In this document: one piece after another, positions 42,277 to 50,077 of the stretch | How the letters are laid out: each line of letters begins with the position of its first letter | Numbering within the stretch: the stretch's first letter is position 1 | From: a bacterium | GTDB lineage: Bacteria; Oederibacteriota; Muellerivitia; Muellerivitales; Muellerivitaceae | Assembly (NCBI GenBank): GCA_035549195.1 | Contig: DASZRK010000012.1 | Location: forward strand, 87,854 to 151,853 | DNA length: 64,000 nucleotides | Direction of reading: 5' to 3' | The notes under the pieces: generated by a model | Databases searched by the model: none | Told to the model about the DNA's origin: nothing | Seen by the model: the letters and a program-made list of their open reading frames with translations, nothing else | Program-made: the position numbers and the translations under genes

Positions 42277-44019
42277 GTGAAATACAGTTCCAAATGGAAG
42301 TTCCAGGTGGCGGCTTTGGTGGCTTTTTTGGGATTGTCCTTCAGTTGTACCCGCGATATCTCGGTCCCGGTCTCCCCCAGTTTCACGCAATCCACTCCGA
42401 CGGGAACCCCGACCAATACGGGTACCTCGACCTTTACGGTGACCAACACGCCCACGTTCACCTTCACCAATGTTCCGACCAATACCTCCACTTTCACATT
42501 CACGACCACCAATACCTTCACCTTTACATTCACCCCAACCTTTAGCCCGACCGATACCCCGGGCGGCAACACCTCGACGCCCACCAATACCGGGACCAAC
42601 ACCGCAACATCGACCGCGACGGGTACTCCAACAGACACCTTTACACCCACCCAAACGCCCACCAATACCGCCACCAGCACTGCGACCAGCACGCCGACGA
42701 ACACGGCGACTAACACGCCGGACCCGAACCTGATCGACGATTTCGAGGATGGGGATGGGCAGATTTCGCCGGGTTCCGGCGCCTTCAACGGTTTTTGGAA
42801 CGCCAATAGTGATGGAACAGCGGGGTCGAATATTTATCCCGCAGCCGCCAGTTGGGTGGATTCTTCCGCGCCGGGGAACGGCTCGTCCTATGCCGCTCAC
42901 GTGACATGCGGGGCGGTGACCCAGTATGCGAATTTCGGATTCACTTTGATGAACCCTGCGGCGGCAGCCGACCTCTCGGCCTACACCGGGATCGTCTTCG
43001 ATGTGAAGATGGACGTGGGAAGCGGAAGTCTTTTAACGGTGGCCGTTTCAGATGTGGATACGGATATGGCGGGTGGGGTTTGTTCTTCCTGCAGTGACTA
43101 CCACAGTACCAAGGTTTGCATGACGACCGCCTGGACCCCGGTCACCGTTTTCTGGAACCAGTTGGCCCAGGCGGGTTGGGGAGTTCCTCAAGCCGCTTTC
43201 AAACCGGCCCAGATCTTTGGCGTCTATTTCCAATTCCCGACGGCCACCAATATGGGGGTCTGGATCGATAATGTCCGGCTGACCACTGCGACGGCACCGG
43301 GGCCCGAGCCAAATACTCGGGTCGATACCCTGCCTGCTGGTAGCGTGTTGAACAATCCGTCGTTGACGGGATTGCCCACGGGAACGCAAGGATGGAACAA
43401 CTACTTTATCGGGGATGGCGGTTACATCATCCCGACGGTGGCAAACATCATCCAGTGTGGTGGTTATGTTTCCACCTTCCGGGCTCGTAATTTCGGTCAT
43501 ATCAGCATCACCAATGGCCCGGGAAGTTATCATTCCTACGTGATGACCGATGTGCTGAACGCCGGAGGGCCCCTGTTCGACGTATCCGGCTTTACCGGCA
43601 TCAAGTTCTACCTCAACAACAACAATGGTACGCCCACTTCCGGCGGGCCTCTCTCCAGTTATTTCTACGTAATGATCCAGGAGACCTCGGCGGCAGGAGA
43701 TGGCGGTAATTGCTCCGCTCATTGCTATGATCATCCGGGGGTGGATCTGACTTCTTATAGGGGGATGGGATGGACTTTAGTAACAGCGCCTTTTACTTCA
43801 ATTAACTGGTGCAATGTGGCTGGCGGATATACTTATGGTAGTCCTCCGGCGCCGCCGGGAGGAGGCGCTTCCTGCGGCGGCTGGGGAACCACAGGTAATT
43901 TGGGGAACTATCCCACTGGACTACAGAACGTTACCAATTTCCAATTCGCAAGCACGTCCGGCGGGAATAACGTTGAGGTCGATATTGATCTGAGCGTGGA
44001 CGACATCGAATTCTATTGA
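42277..44019 (+). CDS. Secreted Thr-rich stalk protein with two carbohydrate-binding-like modules
   Basis: GTG 42277 is preferred (GGAGGGG 4 bases upstream); ATG 42262 and TTG 42220 are in frame. 580 residues: signal sequence ending 'FLGLSFSC' (a possible, non-canonical lipobox), a roughly 110-residue Thr/Asn/Pro stalk of TPTNTxT-type units, then two beta-sandwich modules. The first starts 'LIDDFEDGDGQI' and ends 'MGVWIDNVRL'; the second ends 'DLSVDDIEFY'. The DDFEDGD ... IDN(V)RL pattern is typical of CBM11/CIA30-like galactose-binding folds. Several Cys pairs suggest disulphides. Likely displayed on the cell surface; ligand unknown. Confidence 0.75.
   Translation: MKYSSKWKFQVAALVAFLGLSFSCTRDISVPVSPSFTQSTPTGTPTNTGTSTFTVTNTPTFTFTNVPTNTSTFTFTTTNTFTFTFTPTFSPTDTPGGNTSTPTNTGTNTATSTATGTPTDTFTPTQTPTNTATSTATSTPTNTATNTPDPNLIDDFEDGDGQISPGSGAFNGFWNANSDGTAGSNIYPAAASWVDSSAPGNGSSYAAHVTCGAVTQYANFGFTLMNPAAAADLSAYTGIVFDVKMDVGSGSLLTVAVSDVDTDMAGGVCSSCSDYHSTKVCMTTAWTPVTVFWNQLAQAGWGVPQAAFKPAQIFGVYFQFPTATNMGVWIDNVRLTTATAPGPEPNTRVDTLPAGSVLNNPSLTGLPTGTQGWNNYFIGDGGYIIPTVANIIQCGGYVSTFRARNFGHISITNGPGSYHSYVMTDVLNAGGPLFDVSGFTGIKFYLNNNNGTPTSGGPLSSYFYVMIQETSAAGDGGNCSAHCYDHPGVDLTSYRGMGWTLVTAPFTSINWCNVAGGYTYGSPPAPPGGGASCGGWGTTGNLGNYPTGLQNVTNFQFASTSGGNNVEVDIDLSVDDIEFY
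42379..42720 (+). repeat. Low-complexity Thr/Pro/Asn-coding repeat
   Basis: Imperfect short units based on ACC-AAT-AC(G/C) and AC(G/A)-CC(G/C) encode the TPTNTxT stalk. Unit length varies and third codon positions differ between units, so the repeat is selected at protein level rather than freshly duplicated. Confidence 0.85.
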
Positions 44020-44030
44020 TCGCCAGGCTG

Positions 44031-44065
44031 AAAGCCCGGTTCCCGAAAGGGGCCGGGCTTTTTTG
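44031..44065 (+). terminator. Rho-independent terminator after the stalk protein
   Basis: Outer stem AAAGCCCGG/CCGGGCTTT and inner CCC/GGG pairs capped by a GAAA tetraloop, followed by a T6 tract. Confidence 0.93.
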
Positions 44066-44092
44066 TTTTAAGACCCGATCAAAACGGCCCGC

Positions 44093-44098
44093 TATAAT
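44093..44098 (+). promoter_or_regulatory. -10 element of a probably leaderless rsmA promoter
   Basis: TATAAT ends 6 bases before the rsmA ATG (44105), so the start codon sits where transcription should begin. No ribosome-binding site is present. The -35 is unclear (TTAAGA at 44068-44073 with a 19-base spacer is the best). Confidence 0.55.
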
Positions 44099-44104
44099 GC
44101 GCCG

Positions 44105-44932
44105 ATGGATCCCTTGGCCGGTCTTTTTCGTGAATATGCCTATCGTCCCCGAAAGTCCGCGGGACAGAACTTCCTGACCGATACCCGGATCCTCGACCAG
44201 ATCGAGGGGGTCATCCAATGTCCCCCGGGCGATGTTTTGGTGGAGGTGGGCGGGGGATATGGGGCCCTGACGGAACGGTTGCTAAAGAAGGAACGCCCCC
44301 TCACGGTCATCGAGATCGACCATAAGCTTTTCGCCGTGCTCGAAAAACGCTTCGGGGGCCGGCCTGGGATCGCGCTCCAAAAAGGGGACATCCTCGAGTA
44401 CGACTTGGCTCCCCTAGCGCCCCCGCCACCGGCCAAGATCACCTTGGCGGGGAACATCCCTTACTACCTGACTTCTCCCCTTATCACCCGGCTTTTGACC
44501 CAATATCATTCCCGACTCCGGTCGGTCTATCTCATGGTGCAAAAAGAGGTGGCCGAACGTTTGACCGCCGGCCCTGGGACCAAGGCCTATGGGGCGCTCA
44601 CCCTTTGCGCTCAATACTACTCGGAACCTTCCCAGAAAGTGGCTGTGCCGGCCCGGTGCTTCCGTCCAAAACCAAAGGTCGATTCGGCCTTCGTGGAGTT
44701 AAGGATGCGGGAAACCCTTCCGTTGGAAGGGAAGGCGGAAGCGGAACTTTTTCGATTGGTGAGGGCCATTTTTCAGAGCCGCCGAAAAATGCTTTCCAAT
44801 TCTTTGAAGTCCTTGGGAAAAACGCCGGACAAGGTCCAAGAAGCCCTCCAAAGGACCGGGATCGACCCCCAGGTCCGGGGGGAAACTTTGTCATTGGAAA
44901 GAATGATGGAGCTTTCTCAGGCATTGGCCTGA
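44105..44932 (+). CDS. rsmA: 16S rRNA (adenine1518-N6/adenine1519-N6)-dimethyltransferase
   Basis: 275 residues. Dimethylates two adjacent adenines in helix 45. Signatures: 'KSAGQNFLTDTRILDQI', SAM-binding 'VLVEVGGGYGALTERLL', 'TVIEIDHKLFAVLEKRF', catalytic 'GNIPYYLTSPLI' and 'CFRPKPKVDSAFVEL'. Start ATG 44105, immediately downstream of the TATAAT noted above. Confidence 0.97.
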   Translation: MDPLAGLFREYAYRPRKSAGQNFLTDTRILDQIEGVIQCPPGDVLVEVGGGYGALTERLLKKERPLTVIEIDHKLFAVLEKRFGGRPGIALQKGDILEYDLAPLAPPPPAKITLAGNIPYYLTSPLITRLLTQYHSRLRSVYLMVQKEVAERLTAGPGTKAYGALTLCAQYYSEPSQKVAVPARCFRPKPKVDSAFVELRMRETLPLEGKAEAELFRLVRAIFQSRRKMLSNSLKSLGKTPDKVQEALQRTGIDPQVRGETLSLERMMELSQALA

Positions 44933-44937
44933 GCGCA

Positions 44938-44967
44938 TTGTTCGTCCGGATTTTGCCGTGTTAAGAT
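44938..44967 (+). promoter_or_regulatory. Promoter candidate for glmS
   Basis: TTGTTC (44938-44943), an 18-base spacer and TAAGAT (44962-44967), about 38 bases before the glmS ATG. The gap to rsmA is too short for a glmS ribozyme. Confidence 0.45.
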
Positions 44968-45004
44968 GCCGGGCCTTTTCGGGAAAGAAACAAGGGGGCG
45001 GTTC

Positions 45005-46861
45005 ATGTGCGGTATCGTCGGCTACACGGGGACTAAACCGGCCGGGAATATCCTCCTGAACGGTCTGGCCAAGCTCGAATACCGGGGATATGACTCGGCG
45101 GGTTTGGCGTTGATGGTCCCTGGAAGTCCCCTGCGGACCGTTAAAAAAGCCGGGAAGATCCAGAACCTGATCAAGGCCTTTCAAGCCCTTCCTGCGGCCA
45201 AGCGCCAAGGGCCCAAGGCCGGTATCGGCCATACCCGGTGGGCCACTCACGGCCATCCGACCGATTCCAATGCCCATCCCCATACCGACTGCCATAACCG
45301 GGTGGCGGTGGTCCACAATGGCATCATCGAGAATTATCAGGCCCTTAAAACAAAGCTACGGGCCAAGGGACACCGTTTCCGGTCGCAGACCGATTCCGAG
45401 GTTTTAGCCCATCTGATCGAGGACCAACTGAAGAGATATCCCTGGGTGGAGGCGGTCCGTCGGGCCCTTTCCCTCATCGAGGGAACCTATTCGGTCGTGG
45501 CTGTTTATCAGGGGGAACCCGAGACCCTGATCGGTGCCCGCTCGGGAGGAGGGGGCCTGGTGGTGGGATGGGGCAATGGAGAGACCCTTTTGGCCTCGGA
45601 TGTCCCCGCCTTGCTGGCCCATACCCGGCGGGTTTCTTATTTGGACGATGACGAAATGGCGGTCATCCGGCCGGAGGGGCCCCGATTCCTTAAAGTAGGG
45701 AACGGACAGGCCGTCACCAAAACGGTCTCTGAGATCGAATGGTCCGCCGAGCAGGCCGAAAAGGGTGGATATCCCCATTTCATGCTGAAAGAGATCATGG
45801 AACAACCCCGGGCGTTGGAGGACACATTCACTTCCCGGTTGGATCCGCGTACGGGCCAGATCCTGTTGGAGGGGGCCTTTTGGGCCTCGCCGTTCCTGAA
45901 AAGATTCAAAAAGATCACTCTTTTGGCGATGGGGACTTCCTATTACGCCGCTTTGGTGGGGAAGTTCCTGCTGGAAAAGCATCTCCGCATCCCGGCGGAG
46001 GTCGATAACGCCTCAGAGTTCCGTTACCGGGATCCCGTGATCGGGCCCGATACCCTGGTCGTCGTCATCTCTCAAAGCGGGGAAACGGTCGATACTTTAG
46101 TGGCCTTGCGGGAAGCCAAAGCGAGGGGAGCGCGGATCGCCGTCATTTGTAATGTCATGGGCAGTTCCGCCACGCGGGAGGCCGATGGGGTGCTTTTAAC
46201 CCGGGCAGGCCCTGAGATCGGCGTGGCCTCTACGAAGGCCTTTACCACCCAGTTAGGGGCCCTTTGGCTCCTAGCCTTGCATTTGGCCAAGGAACGTAAA
46301 AGCCTGTCTTTAGGGCGGATCAAGGCGAAGGCCCTGGCTCTTTCCCATATTCCGCGGGTCATGCGGGGGATGTTGAAACAACGGAAGGCCATCGAAAAGG
46401 TGGCCCAAAGGTTCGCGGGGCACTTTAATTTTCTTTATATCGGAAGGGGCATCCAATACCCCATTGCCCTGGAAGGCGCCCTGAAATTGAAAGAGATCTC
46501 CTACATCCATGCCGAAGGTTACCCAGGCGGGGAAATGAAACATGGACCCATCGCTTTGATCGACAAGGCCATGCCGGTGGTGGCCATTGCCCTGCGCTCC
46601 TCCCGGGTTTACGAGAAAATGCTGAATAACATGGAGGAGGTAAAGGCCCGCTCCGGTCAATTGATCGCTCTTGTTGAAAAGGGGGATGGAATTGCGGCCC
46701 GAAAGGCGGATGCGGTGGTTGAGATCCCTGCGGTGGCCGAGGACCTTTCCCCGCTCCTGTCGGTCGTTCCCCTCCAACTCTTGGCCTATGAGATCGCTAA
46801 AAAGAAAGGCCGAGAGATCGACCAACCCCGCAATTTGGCAAAGAGTGTTACGGTCGAGTAA
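45005..46861 (+). CDS. glmS: Glutamine--fructose-6-phosphate aminotransferase (isomerising)
   Basis: First step to UDP-GlcNAc for wall and LPS. ATG 45005 is required because Cys next to Met is the N-terminal nucleophile of the glutaminase domain ('MCGIVGYTG'); an in-frame ATG at 44966 is not used. 618 residues: glutaminase domain (1-240; 'YRGYDSAG', 'HTRWATHG', 'HNGIIENY'), two SIS isomerase domains ('GTSYYAALVGK', 'SQSGETVDTL', 'STKAFTTQL') and the C-tail 'DQPRNLAKSVTVE'. Confidence 0.98.
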   Translation: MCGIVGYTGTKPAGNILLNGLAKLEYRGYDSAGLALMVPGSPLRTVKKAGKIQNLIKAFQALPAAKRQGPKAGIGHTRWATHGHPTDSNAHPHTDCHNRVAVVHNGIIENYQALKTKLRAKGHRFRSQTDSEVLAHLIEDQLKRYPWVEAVRRALSLIEGTYSVVAVYQGEPETLIGARSGGGGLVVGWGNGETLLASDVPALLAHTRRVSYLDDDEMAVIRPEGPRFLKVGNGQAVTKTVSEIEWSAEQAEKGGYPHFMLKEIMEQPRALEDTFTSRLDPRTGQILLEGAFWASPFLKRFKKITLLAMGTSYYAALVGKFLLEKHLRIPAEVDNASEFRYRDPVIGPDTLVVVISQSGETVDTLVALREAKARGARIAVICNVMGSSATREADGVLLTRAGPEIGVASTKAFTTQLGALWLLALHLAKERKSLSLGRIKAKALALSHIPRVMRGMLKQRKAIEKVAQRFAGHFNFLYIGRGIQYPIALEGALKLKEISYIHAEGYPGGEMKHGPIALIDKAMPVVAIALRSSRVYEKMLNNMEEVKARSGQLIALVEKGDGIAARKADAVVEIPAVAEDLSPLLSVVPLQLLAYEIAKKKGREIDQPRNLAKSVTVE

Positions 46862-46889
46862 AAGGAAAAGGGTTTACCCTTTTCCTTTT
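46861..46889 (+). terminator. Terminator-like hairpin after glmS
   Basis: A perfect 12-bp stem AAAGGAAAAGGG/CCCTTTTCCTTT with loop TTTA begins at the last base of the glmS stop. The T tract is part of the stem, so it could act on both strands. Confidence 0.75.
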
Positions 46890-47000
46890 CGAAAGAAAGC
46901 TCCGTTAATGGAGCTGTATCAGACCCCCATTTTGGGGCCTTTTTGAACATAAGCACCACAATATCTAGCGGTTTAGGGCCTTTTTGTTGGATTTTGGTGC
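46890..47000 (+). other. A/T-rich intergenic stretch with repeated GGGCCTTTTTG
   Basis: No gene. It holds a 6-bp hairpin (AGCTCC/GGAGCT, 46898-46915), a CCCC-ATTTT-GGGG hairpin followed by T5 (46925-46944) that may back up the glmS terminator, and two copies of the 11-mer GGGCCTTTTTG (46935-46945 and 46976-46986), the second just upstream of the next promoter. Confidence 0.55.
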
Positions 47001-47029
47001 TTGACAGGCCAAAAACACCCCCTTATATT
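47001..47029 (+). promoter_or_regulatory. Strong sigma-70-type promoter of the beta-barrel protein gene
   Basis: TTGACA (47001-47006), a 17-base spacer and TATATT (47024-47029), the best consensus match in the window together with the rpoB promoter. Expected start about 47036, giving a leader of roughly 290 nt. Confidence 0.85.
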
Positions 47030-47035
47030 TGGCCC

Positions 47036-47325
47036 GGTTGTTTGGGGGTCCCTTTTTTCCTTTGTTTTTAGGGAGTAAGGGGATTCGCGTGGAAATTTCA
47101 CGCGCTTCGACTCAAGCGGAACCGTGAACACGACCGTTTGTTTGTCGAGGAGCCTATCGAGGGTGGCGCTTTTTTGGGAAGCGGCCCACGCTCGTATTGT
47201 TCTTCGGTCGTTGGGGCTGTTGGCAAGGCCCTGGAGCAGTGCCCCGGAGTTATTGGCCGGGGTTTCGGGTGTGGCACTCTTCCCTGAGGAGTGCAACCTA
47301 ATAAAAGCTTTAAGGAGAGAGAAGC
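47036..47325 (+). promoter_or_regulatory. Long structured 5' leader (or independent small RNA)
   Basis: About 290 nt between the promoter and the barrel protein ATG. Visible hairpins: TCCCT/AGGGA with a T-rich loop (about 47050-47075), an imperfect GCGT..ACGC stem around 47087-47103, a TCGAC ... GTCGA stem-loop enclosing AAGCGG/CCGTTT (about 47107-47146), CCCCGG/CCGGGG (47242-47262) and GCACTC/GAGTGC (47274-47294). The ribosome-binding site AAGGAG is 47311-47316. It matches no RNA family I recognise (not 6S, SRP or RNase P by their conserved motifs). An open frame inside it lacks coding character. Confidence 0.5.
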
Positions 47326-48609
47326 ATGAAGAAAGGACTTTTGATGCTGTTGGCCGGTTTCATGGCCCTCGGCGTTGCGGTGAAGGCTTCCGCGAGCGCC
47401 CGTTTGGACGGTATGGCGGCCGATGTTCGTCAAGTTGAGGATATCGACCTGATTTGGTTGTATCCCAACAAGGTGATCGACTACAAGAATACTGTCGATT
47501 TCCGCTTGGCCGACGATTACAACGGCTGGGGCGGGGGCACCAACGAGTGGGGTGGCGCGATTGTGGATGAGAAGGCCGCCGGATTGGGTGTCATCGGCGT
47601 TTATGTCAATCGTCCTCACCGGATGTATTCGGCTTGGGCTAATTTAGCCAACCATCCTTATGGCCTCCAACCGTTGAGCGGAGAAACCTGGGCCAATGTC
47701 GGGAACGATTGGTTTGTTTATGGCTTGCATAACAATCAACGTAACCTCGACTTGTTCTGGGCCGATTCATTGGGAAGCACCGCCGACTTGGGCATTCACT
47801 TCACTTATGGTGATGGCTTGGATAACCAAGGTGGGTTCCCCAGCACCTATGACAGCCAGGATTATTCCTTGGCCGTTGGGCTGGGTTTTACCGACGTGGC
47901 TCCCTTTAACCAATTGAACGTCCACGCCGAATATCAAATGCAGAACGCCTCTTTCAACAATGGGAGCCTGAAGGATAATGGGATTAGCTCTATCCTGATT
48001 GGCGCCATGGGTTCTGCGGATTTGTCCTCCGACAATTCGATCCGTCCCTTTATTGACACTAGGATTGATAGCGAAAACCTGACAGACATCGCGGGAGATC
48101 CATTCAGCTGGTCGGGCTGGGGTTTAATGTTCGGTGCTTCCTGTGCCCATAAGGTCAATGGCGGCAAGGGTACGGTTTCGACCGGCCTTACCTTCGACTA
48201 CTATGGCGCGGACCAAAAGGACCCGAATTTCGATTCTTTTGGATCCTTCACGGCTGATCAGTACTACGCTATCTGGAACGCCATGGTGGAATCCCAGATG
48301 AATAGCTGGTTGACCCTTCGGACTGGTATTGCCAAGCTCATTTTCGCCCGTGATTATGTTTCGAACAACACGGCAAATGCTACTTGGTATGATCCAACCA
48401 ACGATCCGGTGGTCTTCAGCATGGGCTTCTCGGTTGCGGTCGAGAACTTCACGTTGGATGCTTCGATCGATGTGAATTCCTTGGAGAATAGCTTGGCCAA
48501 TATCCAGCCGGGTAATGGCATCTTCTTCGGTTCAGATTACAACGAGAACAACAACAACGTGGGCGCGATGTTCCAGGTTGCCACTGCGGACTTGAAGTAC
48601 AAGTTCTAA
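47326..48609 (+). CDS. Outer-membrane beta-barrel protein, probably an abundant porin-like protein
   Basis: 427 residues with a classical signal peptide (Lys-Lys start, hydrophobic core, cleavage near 'VKASASA', about residue 24). The rest alternates short amphipathic strands and Gly/Asn/Asp-rich turns, with many aromatic residues, and ends in 'DLKYKF' with C-terminal Phe, the BAM recognition signal. The N-terminal part ('VEDIDLIWLYPNKV') is not a known POTRA or OmpA domain. Strong promoter, long leader, AAGGAG site and strong terminator point to high expression as a single-gene unit. The substrate is unknown. Confidence 0.8.
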   Translation: MKKGLLMLLAGFMALGVAVKASASARLDGMAADVRQVEDIDLIWLYPNKVIDYKNTVDFRLADDYNGWGGGTNEWGGAIVDEKAAGLGVIGVYVNRPHRMYSAWANLANHPYGLQPLSGETWANVGNDWFVYGLHNNQRNLDLFWADSLGSTADLGIHFTYGDGLDNQGGFPSTYDSQDYSLAVGLGFTDVAPFNQLNVHAEYQMQNASFNNGSLKDNGISSILIGAMGSADLSSDNSIRPFIDTRIDSENLTDIAGDPFSWSGWGLMFGASCAHKVNGGKGTVSTGLTFDYYGADQKDPNFDSFGSFTADQYYAIWNAMVESQMNSWLTLRTGIAKLIFARDYVSNNTANATWYDPTNDPVVFSMGFSVAVENFTLDASIDVNSLENSLANIQPGNGIFFGSDYNENNNNVGAMFQVATADLKYKF

Positions 48610-48623
48610 GTAGTTGGTTGAAT

Positions 48624-48659
48624 ACCCCGTCCCGCGTAAGCGGGACGGGGTTTTTTTTT
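48624..48659 (+). terminator. Strong Rho-independent terminator after the barrel protein
   Basis: A 12-bp GC-rich stem ACCCCGTCCCGC/GCGGGACGGGGT with a GTAA tetraloop and a T9 tract. Confidence 0.97.
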
Positions 48660-48685
48660 ATTCCGTAAAGCCAAAGGATGTGATC

Positions 48686-49495
48686 ATGCGCAAAATGTCG
48701 AGGCCGATCCTTTTTTTTCTTTTTTCGTCCCTCTGTTTTTCGACCGTCCTTTATGCCCAAACCCCGATCTCCATGGCTGCCCCGACTTCCTTGGAACTCG
48801 AGAAAGAGAAATTGGATATCGAGCGCCTGAAACTCGAGAATGAGAAATTGAAGATGGAATTGGAAAAGGCGAAGTTACAAGCCTCGACTCCCTCTGCGAC
48901 GGTGCCCACTTCGACGCCGAGTGGGGAGAAACCAAAGGATCCTACGGAAAAAGAAGTTAAAGGTTATCAACAAGATGTTTCCAATAAGGCCCGCGACCTG
49001 TCATTGGCCCATAAGGCGGAGGAAGACCTTCTCGTGATCGATTTTGTCAATGCTGAATTCTGGTACATGGGGGTCCGTTACAGTCTCCATGATTTTTATG
49101 ATATTGAAGAGGCAAAGGTAAAGGTCGCGAAGCACTTGGACCAGAGGTTGGCCAACGGGACTCCGCGCTATCGTTACACAGTCCACAACGCGGCCTTGCT
49201 CCGGTATGAGTCCCGAGACCGGGGGATATTCGAGATGATACCGCCCGAAAAGCCGGGCGATTTCAGGATCATGACGCCCGAGGGGATCACATTGGACTCG
49301 GAAGTGGGGGATCTGCGGAATGCTTACCAGGGTCTCTATTTCAAGTACGAAGGGGTGGGGGAGACGGATGGGTTCAAAACGATCCGCTATCAACATAGCC
49401 AGGACCTTTTGGCTTTTGGGGACAAGCTCGAGTTCCTGGTCACGAAACAAGGAAAGATCCATAAGGTCCGTTATGGGGCCTTGGACGAAAGATGA
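48686..49495 (+). CDS. Secreted coiled-coil protein of unknown function
   Basis: ATG 48686 gives 269 residues; upstream in-frame codons cover the terminator. Signal peptide to about residue 24 ('FSTVLYAQ'), a regular Leu/Glu/Lys heptad coiled coil (about 34-65, units like 'LEKEKLDIERLKLENEKLK'), a Pro/Ser/Thr linker and a globular C-terminal domain ('VNAEFWYMGVRYSLHDFYDI', 'RYESRDRGIFEMIPP'). I do not recognise the family. It could bridge envelope layers; it follows the barrel protein and may share its function, but has no promoter I can define. Confidence 0.6.
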   Translation: MRKMSRPILFFLFSSLCFSTVLYAQTPISMAAPTSLELEKEKLDIERLKLENEKLKMELEKAKLQASTPSATVPTSTPSGEKPKDPTEKEVKGYQQDVSNKARDLSLAHKAEEDLLVIDFVNAEFWYMGVRYSLHDFYDIEEAKVKVAKHLDQRLANGTPRYRYTVHNAALLRYESRDRGIFEMIPPEKPGDFRIMTPEGITLDSEVGDLRNAYQGLYFKYEGVGETDGFKTIRYQHSQDLLAFGDKLEFLVTKQGKIHKVRYGALDER

Positions 49496-49502
49496 GCTGC
49501 AC

Positions 49503-49530
49503 TTGAAGGGCTGGACGCTTTGTGCATAAT
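49503..49530 (+). promoter_or_regulatory. Promoter candidate for yajC
   Basis: TTGAAG (49503-49508), a 16-base spacer and CATAAT (49525-49530), 39 bases before the yajC ATG. Confidence 0.4.
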
Positions 49531-49569
49531 GCGTCCAACTGAATTTCATCTTTCTTTTTGAGGTGACCC

Positions 49570-49893
49570 ATGCTCGACACCGCATTCGCACAGACCGCCA
49601 CCCAAGCCGCTCCCGGCACGGCCGGGGGGGCCTTCATGAGCCTTTTCGTGACGACCATCCTACCCATCATGGCTCTCTACTATTTCTTTTTCATCTATCC
49701 GCAGGGCAAGGAAAAGAAGAAGAGGGAAGAAATGCTGGGAGCCATCCAGCGGGGGGACCGGGTGTTGACCCGGGGCGGGATCTACGGGACCGTGGCCGAC
49801 ATCAAGGAAAACATCCTTGTCTTGAAGATAAGCGATAATACCAAGGTCGAATTCGATAAAAGCTCCGTTGAAACGGTCGAAAAGCCTTCCTGA
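49570..49893 (+). CDS. yajC: YajC, Sec translocase accessory subunit
   Basis: 107 residues with one membrane helix (about 28-46, ending 'YYFFFIYPQGKEKKKREEML') and the YajC cytoplasmic domain 'GDRVLTRGGIYGTVADIKEN'. YajC associates with SecDF-YidC. The usual secD and secF neighbours, and tgt/queA, are absent: the next gene is a regulator. GAGGTGACCC precedes the ATG. Confidence 0.95.
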   Translation: MLDTAFAQTATQAAPGTAGGAFMSLFVTTILPIMALYYFFFIYPQGKEKKKREEMLGAIQRGDRVLTRGGIYGTVADIKENILVLKISDNTKVEFDKSSVETVEKPS

Positions 49894-49905
49894 GGGCCAT
49901 CTTCA

Positions 49906-49925
49906 TCCTGATCGGGTGATCAGGA
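49906..49925. other. Hairpin in the yajC-regulator intergenic region
   Basis: An 8-bp stem TCCTGATC/GATCAGGA with loop GGGT and no T tract lies 13 bases after yajC. The surrounding 184-base gap otherwise holds an A/T-rich stretch and the TATAAT noted next. Confidence 0.4.
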
Positions 49926-50039
49926 AGGCGATCGGTCAGGCAACCATTTACCAGGCAACTTCCGGAACTTTGTTAAGACCCCTATTTAAATAAAGATTTG
50001 GATAAATCCAGCCTTTCATCCATGGACCGAGGGATGGGA

Positions 50040-50045
50040 TATAAT
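50040..50045 (+). promoter_or_regulatory. -10 element upstream of the HTH-receiver gene
   Basis: TATAAT 32 bases before the ATG. The -35 is unclear. Confidence 0.5.
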
Positions 50046-50077
50046 CTCCCCATACCCGAAGGGACGTGAGCGGACCT

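Noticed and set aside
42379..42720. Short repeats as a possible CRISPR array or minisatellite
   Set aside because: Units are 6-12 bases, degenerate and in frame, and encode a Thr-rich stalk. There are no spacers of constant length and no cas genes.
44933..45004. glmS ribozyme
   Set aside because: The gap is only 72 bases and contains a plausible promoter; the roughly 150-nt ribozyme cannot fit.
47124..47438. 104-codon open frame in the leader of the barrel gene
   Set aside because: It overlaps the barrel gene start in another frame, lacks a ribosome-binding site and codes for no recognisable sequence. The region is better read as an untranslated leader.
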